64,000 nucleotides of DNA from Klebsormidium nitens (Eukaryota > Streptophyta > Klebsormidiophyceae > Klebsormidiales > Klebsormidiaceae): assembly GCA_000708835.1 (NCBI GenBank), contig DF236973.1, positions 62,001 to 126,000 of the forward strand. Direction: 5' to 3'. The notes beneath the pieces are model-generated. The model worked only from the letters and a program-made list of their open reading frames with translations. It was not told the origin of the DNA and searched no databases. Of the stretch, positions 1 to 11,962 are shown one piece after another. Positions within the stretch are counted from its first letter, which is position 1. Every line of letters starts with the position of its first letter. The position numbers and the translations under genes were made by a program.

Positions 1-1042
1 CGCTGCTATTTCAACAACGACCCTCAGGGCCGCTACGTGTGCTGCGACGGGCAGGGCTGCGACGGCTTCAACGCCGACAACCTGACGCCGCACTGCAAAA
101 ACTTCGGCTACGTGCCGCCCAACAACGGACTTAGCGGGCCGCCCCCCCCGAGCACTCCCCCGAGCGGTCCCCCGAGCGGCTCTCAAGGTAAGCCACGATT
201 CTTGCTTGGACAAAACTTGCATATCATCTGAGCACGACTCTCAGGCGGAACGCACAGGGACCTCGAAATGAGTGACGCTAGCCCTCCGGTCGACTTTTCG
301 GGCGACGTTCCGAGCCGCTCTTGACGTGAGAAGGGCGCGAGCGCTCTCCCGAGCACGTGGCAGCTCGGAGGCTGAACAAGGCGGCGTGACGCACTCCTTA
401 ATAGGAATGGGTTCAGCTCGTTCCTGGCGTTTCGTGCAGCGGCTCCATCTATCGGTGATTGACTGCTAATGTAGGAAAAGGTTGTCAAAGAGCTTGCAGA
501 GTGTCGGATCCTTGACCTTTTGACAGTTTGGAAATTCGCGATTGAATGCATCATGACAGCGATCAAATCTCAGAAGAGAGTAAGTTGCCGATTATGGCAT
601 ACTTGGGCGAGCATCTGTCTAGTCAGCACGACCATCAGACCAGTTTTTCTCGACGTGCATTGCCCAAACACTCATGGCGCAAGCTCAGGGTCGAAGTGCG
701 TAAAAGGTGAACGGCTCAAAAGCACATCAAATCCTAAAGCCCCGGAGCAAATGTGGGCTCCGGGGGCCCACATTTGTTGCTCCATGAATCGAGTCGGCTG
801 ATACCATACTTGGAAGTCAAGAGCGTGGGTCCCTTGAGCCCCAATCCCATGTATCTTACGGTGCAGGCGTCTGCGGCACGGGTGGTGCCACCGACTTCCC
901 GGTGCGCTGCTGGTTCAACAGCGACCCCCAGGGGCGTTACGTGTGCTGCGACAACGACGGATGCAACGGGTTCAACCCACCTGACTTCTCGTTCCCTCGC
1001 TGCAAGACCAACGGATATGTGCCCCCTGGGTTCGGTGTCTAG
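1..1042 (+). CDS. Cysteine-rich extracellular-type protein, 3' end only
   Basis: Two coding exons are visible: 1-187 (enters from outside the window, frame 1) and 867-1042, ending in TAG. The donor is GTAAGC at 188 and the acceptor is a GTGCAG ending at 866; the split glycine codon joins in phase. Each exon carries one copy of the same module, a Cys, then an aromatic-Asn stretch, then GRYVCCD, then G-C-(D/N)-GFN, ending in GYVPP. A Pro/Ser/Gly linker (PPPPSTPPSGPP) separates the two copies. The regular cysteines and the hydroxyproline-like linker suggest a secreted or wall-associated protein, but the signal-peptide end lies outside the window. I do not recognise the family. A related cysteine pattern closes the secreted protein at 22670-25730. 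The reading frame is secure; the function is not. Confidence 0.7.
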
Positions 1043-2661
1043 TAACTGAGAGTCTATTTCGTAGACCAGATTCTTAGAAGTATGTCGCCCTTAGAACCGC
1101 GTGCAGATCAGAGAATATCGGCTATTTATTGCAATGGCCTTAATTCTGGCAAGCGTTTTTGGCATCCTGGTCCAAGTTAAGCAGGCTTCGAACTTCGTGG
1201 TCCTCAGGTACTAGGTTGAGGTGTTCAAGCAAAAGAACGAAAGCTACCGTAAATACACTGACCGAATCGTAGAACAGTAAGAGTCATTGCTTGGCATCAC
1301 GAAACCGGTAGACAAAGTCGGGCAGCTCACAATCCTTTTGATCAAGACACGCAGATATGCATGGACTCTCTCTGAAAGGAGGTGAGAGAGACCAAGTTTT
1401 GTAGTTCCAAGTGTCCCCGCAGCCTTTAGGTAGAACAGGGTCGATCAGCCCAAAGGTTGGCCATGACCCACTAACACGCGTGCATACTCGAGGTAACATT
1501 TGGTAGCTAGCCTGGCAAGGCGACCTTTAGTGAAGTTTCTTCAAATTACAAGTCGTCGGCCATCGCAAAGCCGTTTTGTCAATGTTGCATACTTCCTACG
1601 ACCTCCAAAAGTTGCCTGCGCAGCTCGGGCTTTCATGCAACTTGCAAAAGCCGTGACTGGATACGTGAGTCTTGCTTACCTGTCCCGTAGTTCCTGCTCC
1701 AAGACTTGGTGGGTATTCCATCAGCAAATCAGGATCATTTGAACGAATCAAAAATTACTCGTTCTGATATATGAAATGCCATGAGCGACTCTAGCTCTTA
1801 CTTTCTTCAGAGAACAATCGATTTGGATTGGGGAAATGTCGTCCGTGACTCGGAGCTTGATGGAACTAACGTCTTGCTCGATCCGACTAGGTATCAATCC
1901 TGCACTTGGGACCGCATGGATCATGCGGCTGCACGCACCTAGAGTGCACATGGGTCGATTCGAGGACTCTAGCTTCGAGCTATCCGCCATGTACAAGTTG
2001 AATAGCTTGCATGCCGCCATTGTTGTTAGCTCCGTGTGCAGTCTGACCTCCATTTGAACCGATCGAAACACGATTGGAGCTTTCTGACACTGAGGCGCGC
2101 ATAAGCATGGTTCGTTTCCTCCCAAACTCGGTCACTGAGTCATACACTGACAAAATCATGCATGTAAATTTTCGCCCATCATTATATGCATAATCGCACA
2201 GATCCTGAAATGGAATGACATACGAATGGCCCTCAAAAGACGTTTTGTGCTTTCGAATTGCGTTGAATTAAAGAGCTAGCAACGACACATCAGACGACCG
2301 GCTTCGGGCTTCGGGCAACGGACATTGATAAGAGCAGCCTAAGACCATGGAAAATCAGCTTAGCATGCCAATGTTTACCCTCAAAGTCACTTCTTGAGAG
2401 AAGACTCTCAGTCATGCAGTGAGTCGCTCCTTGCCGAATCAATGAAAGCTTTGAGTAGCAATTGATCTGGTCCAATACTCTATGCTATATATACACTGGC
2501 ATGCGACGGTGCGCTACCACGAAACAAGTGCGCAGAATGCAATGCAATCTGTAAAACGTCCTGACTCCATGACACGACGACTATCATGAACGCCAGACCC
2601 GCAACACATCGTGCGGCAGGGCCGCTTCCTGCTCAATGTCTTCTTAGATCTAAAGCTAGCT
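1043..2661. other. Intergenic, no gene seen
   Basis: This is the space between the cysteine-rich gene and the 3' end of the minus-strand TIKI/TraB-like gene. Open frames here are short, overlap on both strands and lack conserved motifs or splice-compatible neighbours. It probably holds both 3' UTRs (convergent genes). Confidence 0.5.
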
Positions 2662-5600
2662 CTATATCCGGAAGCTCGACATTCTGTCAAGCAACATGGG
2701 CACCCACGAATTGATCCCCCGCGCCAGCATCGGCAGCAACTCGCTGAGTTGCTCGTCAGCAAAGTCAATCATCAACTCCCAAAAATACAGATCGGTCGCC
2801 AGCGCCAACGAAATCAGCAGCATGGCTGCGGTCTGGGACCGGTTGAGCGGCCAATTCGACAGCGCGCGCAAGTCAGATAGAATCTTTTCCAGGGGGTCGA
2901 TTCCGCTGGAAAGCGGGTCCGCCCGGTTGGTCATCCGCCATGCAGTCCGCCACTGCGTCTTGGTTCGCGTTAACCCAAACTCGGTTAGCAGGCGGTCCTC
3001 GATGTCGGGCAAGTGGGCGCTGCCGTAAAAGATGGCAATCCGCCGGTCGCCCCGAGCGATTGCTGCACAGGAAAATCGCGTAGCTTAGTTAATCACGTCC
3101 ACAAGCATCTGGACCTTGGTGTAACGGCTTTCCTGACATGTGAAGATCGACAGATCACTCGCTAGTCAGCCGATCTCATCCCAAGAGAATTGAGAATCTC
3201 TGAGATGCATCTGTCTTTTTCGCTACACTCGTTCCCGCAGTTGATGGTGAAGCAACTCCCTCTTCATCCGAACATGACGTAATGTCGTGTTGAAGGGGGA
3301 AGTTGACGCCTAGGGTGTAAGAGATTAGCACCATGCCTGAGGAAAAAATCATAGGCTAAAACCGCACACTACCAAAGTGCATCCAGTAATTTATTCTGAC
3401 AAATCACAAATCGGCGACGTCTCTTCCAAGTGACCCCTCTGCTGCCTGCTTTTACTCTTGGGGCCATCAGCCAAGTCCGCGCAGATCCCCCTTCATGTCT
3501 GGCTGCCGGATCGCTTCACCAATTCGGGCTTTAGCTAGGGCCAGGATCACTGCCCCCATCGCGCCCCAAGCCCTTCCCAGCAATGTACCGCTCAAGAACC
3601 TCAAGCGATTGCATGTCCTGCGAAAGACTTCGTTCAGATGTCGGTAATGAAAAGACTGGCAGGAACAGACTGGGCCTCTCACCTCGTTCCAACTCTTTCA
3701 ACGCAACGGCGTTTCGTTCGCCTATGATGACGGAGCTCCTGACGTCGTCGCTGGCGTCTTCGAACTGTTTGAACATGCTGGGAAAAGGAGGACGAAGCTT
3801 CAGACTGTGCGACAGGAAAAATCAGAAATATCTAGTCAAGTACATGTTTGCCAAGCGTCTCAAAAGTCCAACTACGCCGCAATGACTCTTGCAGGTTTTC
3901 CAACCCTTACGTGGTCGTTGGAGCCTGTGGCTTATTGCCTCCATCGTTCGACAATCGAAGGATTGTGCTCTCTTGTCACCGGACATATGCACAGGATTCG
4001 AGCCAATATCGGCAGCAACCAAGAGCTACTCACACAGTGAGGAAACACCCAGCACGATTGCGGTGTTCCCAATCAATGTTGACAGACTTTGTTGATGCCA
4101 TTTTGACAAGGAGAAAAGAGTAAACAACCTGATCGAGGCAAGCCGCTTCCCGGCAGACAATCTCCGAAACACGAACTAAAGAGGTGGGAGAAATTGGCCC
4201 GCCATAACCTGAGGCTCAAAGAGAATCTTTTGCGGGATGCTTTTGCTTTTGGGTTCGCCGATAAATTCCAGACCGAAGAAGTGCCACACGACCACGGAGA
4301 CAATCTCTTGACTAGAGAAACTGACGGAGTCGCTCACTCGTTGCTGAGCTGGCGCGCCAGCGTGACTTTCATCGCGGCCGCCAGGTCCAGGTCCAGGAGC
4401 GCTTTCACCTCCGGCGTTCCCCCGAGGCGCGCACTCTCAGGCGCGCACACGCCCTCGATCAGCAGCAGTCCGACGAGGGGCATCGGAAGGAACCGGGCGG
4501 TCATGAGCAGTTTAGACTTCCAGGCGGAAATGCCCTCGGGGAGGTTCCCCCAGGGCATCTTGCGGCTAGCGGCGCTGATGGTCTTGGCGAAGCTGAAGAG
4601 GCCCTCTTTGCGCTCCTTTTGCATCTTGATAAACCTGCGAAGGAGCCGGGAATTTTCAGGAGGATTGTTTGAAGGGCGCTCCTTTTNNNNNNNNNNNNNN
4701 NNNNNNNNNNNNNNNNNNNNNNNNNNNNNNNNNNNNNNNNNNNNNNNNNNNNNNNNNNNNNNNNNNNNNNNNNNNNNNNNNNNNNNNNNNNNNNNNNNNN
4801 NNNNNNNNNNNNNNNNNNNNNNNNNNNNNNNNNNNNNNNNNNNNNNNNNNNNNNNNNNNNNNNNNNNNNNNNNNNNNNNNNNNNAACTTTCAGGAGATTG
4901 TTTGAAGGGCGCTCCTTTTGCGTTTTGATGAACCTGCAAAGAATCCGAGAACTTTCACGAGGATGGTCGGAGGGAAGTTATGCCAGAATGCTTGGACGAT
5001 CTGGATGAAACTTGCAGTGAAAAGAAAGGATACACAAGCACAGTCCCAAGACGGCCGAGATACAGGTCGTGACGAGACGAATCGTGATGCAGACGACTAT
5101 CTTGTGACCATCCCAAATCCAGTATACGGCACACTCCTTTTAGGATCAATCGTGGAGTTGGAAGACCTAGAGCCTCCGAAAATTGACTGATGCCTCCGAA
5201 CAATTGACTAATGCCTTACTGGTTGTAGTCCATGTCTGCGTTCGTCCAATGCCGCTGCTCATAGTCCATCTCCGTCAGTTGGAAATCCAAGTTCAGCGCC
5301 CATGCCATCGTCTTCTGCAGGTACCCCACGATCAACACCTTCCAGCTTCGCCGCTGTCGCTGCTGGGCCCGTCGAATCTGCGCCTTGGTCACGATTCCGT
5401 ACTCGATCGCCCTTTTCCCGAGCTCCATCCCCGCTAGATCGTGGATCTTCAGACCTTTTTCTAGAGCGGCATGGTACTGCCGGAGGGTGGTCTCGAGAGA
5501 GGGGGATGTGCGCTGAACGGGCCGGTCGATGGCTTCGATCAACTCCTGCGTCTCTTTGTCGGTTACCATCTGCAAGCGGAGGAATGTTACAGGCTCCTTT

Positions 5601-7028
5601 AGTGCCCTGGAACGAGAGTTGGTAAAATTGAGCAGCAGCAGCCGCTTCAGGCTTGTCATATGCATGCCACCTTCTGGTTTTGGATTTGGATCAGATTTCA
5701 CTCTGCGTACGACCGAAGCAACTGAATGGACAACGACACAAAGGGAAAGGACACAAAAGTCAGTATCCGTAACAGGACATCAATTAGGATGAGGGCAAAG
5801 CAAGATGGGTCAAGGCAATGACGAAGGTGCAACAACTTTCTGTTATCTGACGTCTTTTCAAGAAAGCTTGCTTAGAAAGACTGTTCAAACATCAAGCATG
5901 CGAAGGTTGTACCATAACAGTGGATGGAGCTTCTGGTGAAAGTACCACTATGAGCCATTGATCCCATATGCCCCAACAGGGATGTTTCCAAGTACACCCT
6001 TGCTTTGACTTGGCAAGCCCGGCCTCATGCCTGCGGGCCCGAAAATTGTACAATTCTCGCGCATTAGCAAGCCGGCATCAGCAGACATTCTAAAGGACGG
6101 TGTACTTTTTTGCAACAATAAAGATCTGATTGTGCCATCATGAAATCCATTCGGTTGGGAAGAAGAAGCCCTACATGGCCCCTGTAAGGCAACTGTAGCT
6201 AGATCACATGCTGACAACTCGTGATGGTGGCAATTCAACCAGCTTTCTGGGTCTGGAGTGCTCTGTAAGGGTTGCATTTTGGACTGGCTCCAAAAAGGGT
6301 ACTGCAACGCCTCAGTGGCCTTAGGCTCACCCCCTCCAATGCTTGTGATAGGCATAGAATGCTTCTCTTGCCAGCCTTGAGAAGAAACCCTAGTCTGTGC
6401 AAAATGAAGGCAATGCAACTGTATGGAGCAAAGATTTCTTCCAAAAGATGGAATCCCTTGCACTTCAATGGTCATGCCAAAGCTCAAAAAGCTCGTATTT
6501 AAGCCTCTCAAATCTGTCTCTTACCTCGTAGAGCACTCTGTCGTAATTTTGAAACTCCTCCTGCAGGCCCTGGTAGTAGCTCTTGTCTGCAATGTGCACA
6601 CACGCAACCAGGTCCACCTCGAGCGGCCGCCTTCCAACAAGGCCCTCCCACCACTCCCCCTCTTTTGAGTATGTCACAATGGCCGTCTGGAGCTCAGTCC
6701 CTGCCTCCCCCATGTCTTTGAACCGCATAAAGTCCGTACTCTTGCCAGCTTTCGGCACCGACTCGCGCTTTGCTTTGGCCGCATGCTCCTGTATGCCGGC
6801 TGCATGAGAAAGCATTCGAGTGCCCGCGCTCTCGGCTTGTGCCCTTGCGCCTTTGGCCCCCACATTGCGACGAGACTCCTGACTGCTTTTCCGACCCAAA
6901 GGAACCTTTCTAGCGCTTGTAAAGAGAGAACCTTCAGAGAAGCCCGTGCGATCCAGACAACGCTGCCCCCGCGCGAAGGCGCAGGACAGGCAAATGCCAG
7001 CCGGAGCCCCAACCTGCGCTGTCGTCAT
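2662..7028 (-). CDS. TIKI/TraB-like (EreA/ChaN-type) protein, probably plastid-targeted
   Basis: Five exons on the minus strand (7028-6525, 5569-5220, 4634-4338, 3777-3683, 3062-2662) join in phase to 548 codons plus stop. Residues 1 to about 90 are rich in Ser, Ala, Arg and Lys, like a transit peptide. Exon 1 ends with [15 protein letters not shown] and DRVLYE, the first TIKI/TraB-like histidine motif. Exon 2 carries [11 protein letters not shown] and TNADMDYN, exon 4 carries [15 protein letters not shown], and exon 5 carries [14 protein letters not shown], the second histidine motif. From memory, the same order of motifs occurs in uncharacterised cyanobacterial and planctomycete proteins of this superfamily, some of which are metal-dependent hydrolases. 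Enzyme activity is inferred. The third exon's acceptor sits in a tandem repeat that continues into the assembly gap, so extra exon copies could be hidden. The start at 7028 has no in-frame competitor nearby. Confidence 0.75.
4611..4972. repeat. About 66-bp tandem repeat spanning a splice acceptor, interrupted by the gap
   Basis: The core CGCTCCTTTT recurs at 4611, 4677 and 4910; the first two are 66 bp apart. On the minus strand each unit includes a TTYGCAG acceptor, the start of exon 3 of the TIKI/TraB-like gene (FIKMQKER, or FIKTQKER in the distal unit) and the following bases. The assembly breaks inside this repeat. Confidence 0.8.
4687..4884. other. Assembly gap (198 N)
   Basis: A run of 198 undetermined bases lies in intron 2 of the minus-strand TIKI/TraB-like gene, flanked on both sides by copies of the same tandem repeat. 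The gap length is probably an estimate. Confidence 0.99.
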
Positions 7029-7927
7029 CTGTGCTGCCTCTAGATGCCGCGGGCCAGCTAGCTTGCTCCAGGATCCTTGTGAGAAGATGGCAGACCTTAG
7101 GCTTCAGGATAAGAAGGCGACAGCTCGCCCAGCCGACGCTCGCGCCCTGCTGAAAATATTGCCTGGAAATTCTACACTTCGAAGCTTCAACTTCATGCAC
7201 TGATGCAGGGAGAGGGCCAAATTTGGGCGCGGATCTGCATTCCGGTCAACTTCCGGTCTGACGTTCCCTCCAAGGTCCGGCGGAATGCCTGCTGCCTTTC
7301 GACATCTACGTAGTCTTAGAAGATCCAAGCATGCGCTGTTCGTAGGCTAGTAAGGGACTCGGCAATTCATGCATCATTGCCATGATGTCCACCATGTAAG
7401 ACGTGGGCCGAATGCTTTGTTATACAGGCAACACGCCACGCAGTGGAACTCAATGAAGCCATACCATTATGTGCAGATCACCTAGATAATTCACAATATA
7501 CGGTATGCTTGGGCATATTGTCACGCAGCGTATCATGTTAGAGGTTCATGCACCTGACCGCTTGGTCGCAAGGCATCAAGAAAACCCCTTGCACATGGTC
7601 ATAGCTTTGGGGCAATTGATTCTGGCCAGATTGAGAAGCCCTGACCATGGCATCTGACAGAATTGATGCCTGAAAGCTCTTCAATGGCAAGTCACAAGTC
7701 AAAGGCTCAAACTTCGCGTAGAGGAAGCACATATGTTCAGAAGTCGGAAGCGAACGACGTAGAACTCGTCACACTCTCCCACAGTTGGCTATGTTAACAT
7801 GTCAACAAGAGCGTGTTACAGCACCAATGTATGGACTTATTACAAAATAGCGTTTCGCAACAGCACAACTTTGCAAACACAGGTACTTTATCGGAGGCCA
7901 CGAGGATTCCGCGAGATGGGGGTCCGT
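7029..7927. other. Intergenic between two minus-strand genes
   Basis: This should hold the SufC 3' UTR (towards 7928) and the promoter and 5' UTR of the TIKI/TraB-like gene (towards 7029). No coding exon with matching splice phase or recognisable motif was found. Confidence 0.5.
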
Positions 7928-10900
7928 TTACATAGGCCCCAGAGCACCGTATCCGCCCTGCTCTAGTTCCTTTGCCAACTCTTTTCCGCCAGTCTTGACT
8001 ATCCGTCCGCTTTGCTGCAGAGGACCAAAAGTTCCACGTTAGCACAAGGTGAGGCACAGCTTTAGAGCAGTCAAACAAGGCGTAGTACCAGATACAAAGT
8101 GTCGTTCAGTCCCGTGACCAGTGTACGTTACGTCGTGATTGCTTTGCCTCTGAAATCACAAGGAACTGGCCGACAAACTTCATTACTGCCCGCAAATTAG
8201 CTTCCAAGCTGACAAGATCAGTCCGGCTCCTTGGACATCGAAAGAACTCAGTAGACGCTGTTCATTGCTGAAGCAGAGAAGTTGTCTCGTAGCCTTCTTT
8301 ACTGGAGGCTCAATGCAGAAACGAAGAGCCTGACGGACTCTGCGACTCTGAAATGCGCCCTCGGCTAAGTGCTTGAGCCCTTTCTTTAGCGCTTTTCTTG
8401 CAGCAGAAGACTCCGCCAAGTAGGAGGGCACGCAGACAAGTTTCTTGTGAAGCAAGGAAGAGGAGGCGATGGTGGCAGAGTCTGCACAGGAGGCATGCTC
8501 AGAGAAACCACTCCCTCGGATGGAGAAAATCCATTCCACGATGACGTGAGTACACAGGTCGAGCAGCGATGCCAGCACGAAAAGTTGCAGGCTGACTAGT
8601 CACCCGCACGGAAAGGGCTCCATTAGAGTTTGCATTTCACACGACGTGCTCACCATGATGTAAACGTACTCGTGCATGCTCTAGTTAAGAAAATGGGGAT
8701 GCGCACTTGGTAGCATGACATACCCCGAAAAGATTGAGGAAAGATGGATAAGCGCAAAAAAACTGTCCACCGAAACTTTAGAAGCAGGAGGTTGTTCTCA
8801 CCATGATGTGCACAAAGTCGGGCGTGATGTAGTCGAGCAGCCGCTGGTAGTGCGTGATGAGCAGAACCGCGTTGTTTGATTTACGGAGCCCGTTCACCGC
8901 CTCCGCGACGTCCCGCAGTGCGTCGATGTCCAGCCCGGAGTCAATCTCGTCTAGGATCGCGAGGTCGGCCTCCAAAACCTGAATATTGAGAAACAGGGTG
9001 TTGCATATTCTAACGTTTTCGAACCGAAATCGAAGAACCTCGTTCAGGATTGTCACGTTGGCCTCCAGGATCAGTACTCAGAGTCTTGCCTCAAGTTGTA
9101 ATCCAGATCTGAAATGAAACAATCATTCAAGGGTACAGGCGCTACTCGCTAAAAGTCCTCAAATTCAGCGAAACATGATGTAACGGCTACTGCAGTTGGA
9201 TGTCCGAGGGCAAGGCAAAAGCCCAGAAGCTTCAAGATGGTAGAGTTTCCAGAGACAAGCACTTACGGCGAGTTGCAGAATCTCGTTCCGCTTCTTTTCC
9301 CCCCCGCTGAAGCCCTCGTTGACGTTCCTTGAGAGGAAGCTGGCGTCCATTTTGAGCTGGTCCAGCTTGGGCGTCAGAAACGCATAAAACTGCAAGAAAG
9401 CAAGAGAGTGTATCAAACCTTGACCAGCCGGGACCAACATGGAAGAACGGATACCGTAGCAGGGTTCTCTGCGAGGACGTCTGGGTGCCGGGAACGTGTA
9501 TCAGAAGGAACAGCAATGGACAAGAAACGAAATCTCTAAGCAGCTCTAAACCAGCAAGTGAATTTCTGCAGTGCTTCCCTTGAAGACGAAGTTGTGCAAG
9601 ATCAAGACCACCAGACACAATTTCTTGAGATTCAGACGGAATGCATTCTTTGAGTTGTGTTGTCTCCTCTTGCGAAAACCATCAAAAACCGGTCAAAGTC
9701 GAACAGCGAAGCAGAAGCCTGAGCTGCTTAAGATGAACCATGCTGCGTTCTTCCCCAACATTTGCCACAAAGTACGACCTCATATGCTTTGGAAACGATC
9801 ACCGGTGCTTGCTTAGCACTTTCGCCTGCACGCATTGCAAACGCCACGAAATCTATTCCGCACAATAGGAGTGTCCATGCAGACCCGTTCATTTTCTGAA
9901 GAGGAGCTGCTTTCATTATGGGCTTGGTCATCTCCCTAAAGTCTGAAGTGGACAAGTTTCTGAAAGCCAGGCTGCCTCCTGCCTCACCTCTAACGGGTCC
10001 AGCTCTTTGAGCCCCTGCGCTTGCCGCCGCGCGTTGTGCGCCATGCGCAGGAAGTCCGTGTTGCTGACACCTGGCACCTCGACGGGCGACTGGAAGCTGA
10101 GGAACAGGCCCGCGTGGCTCCGCTCCTCCGGCTCCAACTCAAACAGGTCCTTGCCCTTGAACTTGGCGGAGCCCCCTGTCACGTCGTAGTCCGGGTGACC
10201 CACGAGCACCTAGGCGATATCGACAAGTGGTCTCATTGACGGGAAAGAATGTTTGCGAGGGAGGGGAGTGGACAGCTGATTAAGTTCTTGATTTTTGGAT
10301 CCATTGAACGACTTCTACAGGGGATATTTTCGACTACCAAAGTGGCATGAACTCCTCAAGCGGACTGGAAAGTATTTCCACCGTCCTACAGATAGGCAAA
10401 GCAGAAATTAACAGGCGCTTGCGACTATCAAAATGTTAAGGATGCTTTGCACTGCTAGAAACTATTACTTCGAACTCAGAGTTGATTGAGCTAGCCGATC
10501 GAAAAAACCCGGTACAAGAGGAGGTGCTCCGTCAATGACCTGAAGCACAGCGTACGTGAAGCACTCACCTTTGAGAGGGTGCTCTTTCCGGAGCCATTCT
10601 TCCCCATGATTGCATGGACCTCCCCCTCTCGGATTGTGATGTTTAACCCTTTTAGAATCTGCCGGCCCCCATCCGCAACTTCCGCTTCTAGCCCCTCAAC
10701 CTCCAACAACACCTGTGCCATCAGAAAATAGCCATTACAACAGGGAGTATTTGAGGCAACTGCATCTCTTTATTCAATCATGGAACCCTTGGACGTCAGA
10801 AGGACATACATTCTTTGAGAGGAGTGGCCGACCATATGTAGAACAGCTTGTGTCAACTCTTCTCGTAATGCAGAAGATACCAATTGCACCATTTGCAGGT

Positions 10901-11492
10901 AACGGCTTCTATAGCACACTTGTCAAGCAACCTTGATTGCTAGCATGCCCCTCTGGATTACACTTGCTCTTTGGTCACAATTGAAAGTGGGTAGCCACTC
11001 GACATTGCAGCGAGTGCAGTCGTTCTGACCCTCTGCTCGCACGGCATTATAATTGTGACACAGCCTCAGGCAACGCCACAGCAGACAATTTGAATTGCCA
11101 CCAAGAAACAGTACACCACGAGCATCGATGTAAACGATGACATGTATGTTTAACAGAGCGATACACGCTTTTTGCCAAACCAAATGCCCTTGACAACATC
11201 AGAGGGGAGCTTTTACCTTGCCCGGTTCTGTGCTTGTGCTAGTGGGAGCTTCTGACGTTGACACCGCCGCTTTCACACAGGTTGGCTGCCGGAACACAAC
11301 AGTTTTTCCTACCCTGGACACAGCTTTTCTACTTGCACCACATTTTAGACCAGAATGTACCACGTCTGCTTTGTGCAGAGGTGATTGCGGGAGCAGAGGA
11401 CACCTTGCGTTTGTTTCATATCGCGACTGTCTAGACGTCCCGCACGTCAGGTTGTGTATGGAGGCCGCTTTTGCCGCCGCACTTGTCGCCAT
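7928..11492 (-). CDS. SUFC: SufC, plastid Fe-S cluster assembly ABC-type ATPase
   Basis: Six exons (11492-11217, 10712-10569, 10209-9988, 9389-9267, 8978-8802, 8014-7928), all joined in phase 0, give 342 residues. SufC is the ATPase of the SufBC2D scaffold that builds Fe-S clusters in plastids. The first exon (about 92 residues, rich in Ser, Ala, Thr, Lys) is a transit peptide. The Walker [10 protein letters not shown] lies near residue 129, the ABC signature [12 protein letters not shown] near 242, and Walker [13 protein letters not shown] near 261 with its catalytic Glu. The H-loop LLITHYQRL is near 298. The Q-loop side has [15 protein letters not shown]. The short last exon lies almost 800 bp downstream and encodes [13 protein letters not shown], the usual end of SufC. 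It is transcribed divergently from CYP65, with 470 bp between the start codons. Confidence 0.95.
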
Positions 11493-11962
11493 TGTTCAGA
11501 ACCTTCTCAGAGCTGACAGGTCCAATCGTCTCACAACCTAAGAACAATGCTGGAGGCGCTCTAGTCGCAGCCAATGCTCTTCCGTGCGTCCTCCGTGTAT
11601 CTTCTGCGGCAAGCAGCAATGCTGCAGTCTGCCAGTCTGAGTACGCAGGGAAGCAGGGCTTAGAAGCTGAACTAGAAACGTGAGGTGTGGGAACGGTATT
11701 AGTTAGATTCATGTTTAAAGAAGCTCAAGATTGGTTCCGAGTTCGGCACGGTAAAGGTAGGGCGGACTTGCCAGCCTCGGCGGACGCAGGGCGGGCCAAG
11801 AACGCGCGCGGCCGCGCATTTCAGACTAGCCTGAGCCCATGAGGCTGAGCCTGCTGGAGGCTGGAGGTACAGTAGCTAGATTGAAGCACTAAAAGAAGTG
11901 AGGAGGGGCGCCTGAAAGGACATTATACTGCCAAGGGCTGGCCATACGAAAGGGTCGGAATC
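11493..11962. promoter_or_regulatory. Putative bidirectional promoter region, SufC / CYP65
   Basis: The two start codons at 11492 (minus) and 11963 (plus) are 470 bp apart with no other gene between, so both 5' UTRs and both promoters must share this interval unless an upstream non-coding exon exists. It includes a GC-rich stretch (about 11760-11830). I see no clear TATA box. Confidence 0.55.

Noticed and set aside
8640-8680. Possible duplicate of the SufC exon 5 donor region (CTCACCATGATGT)
   Set aside because: Only about 13 bases match the true site at 8798-8810 and similarity does not extend into the exon, so chance is likely.
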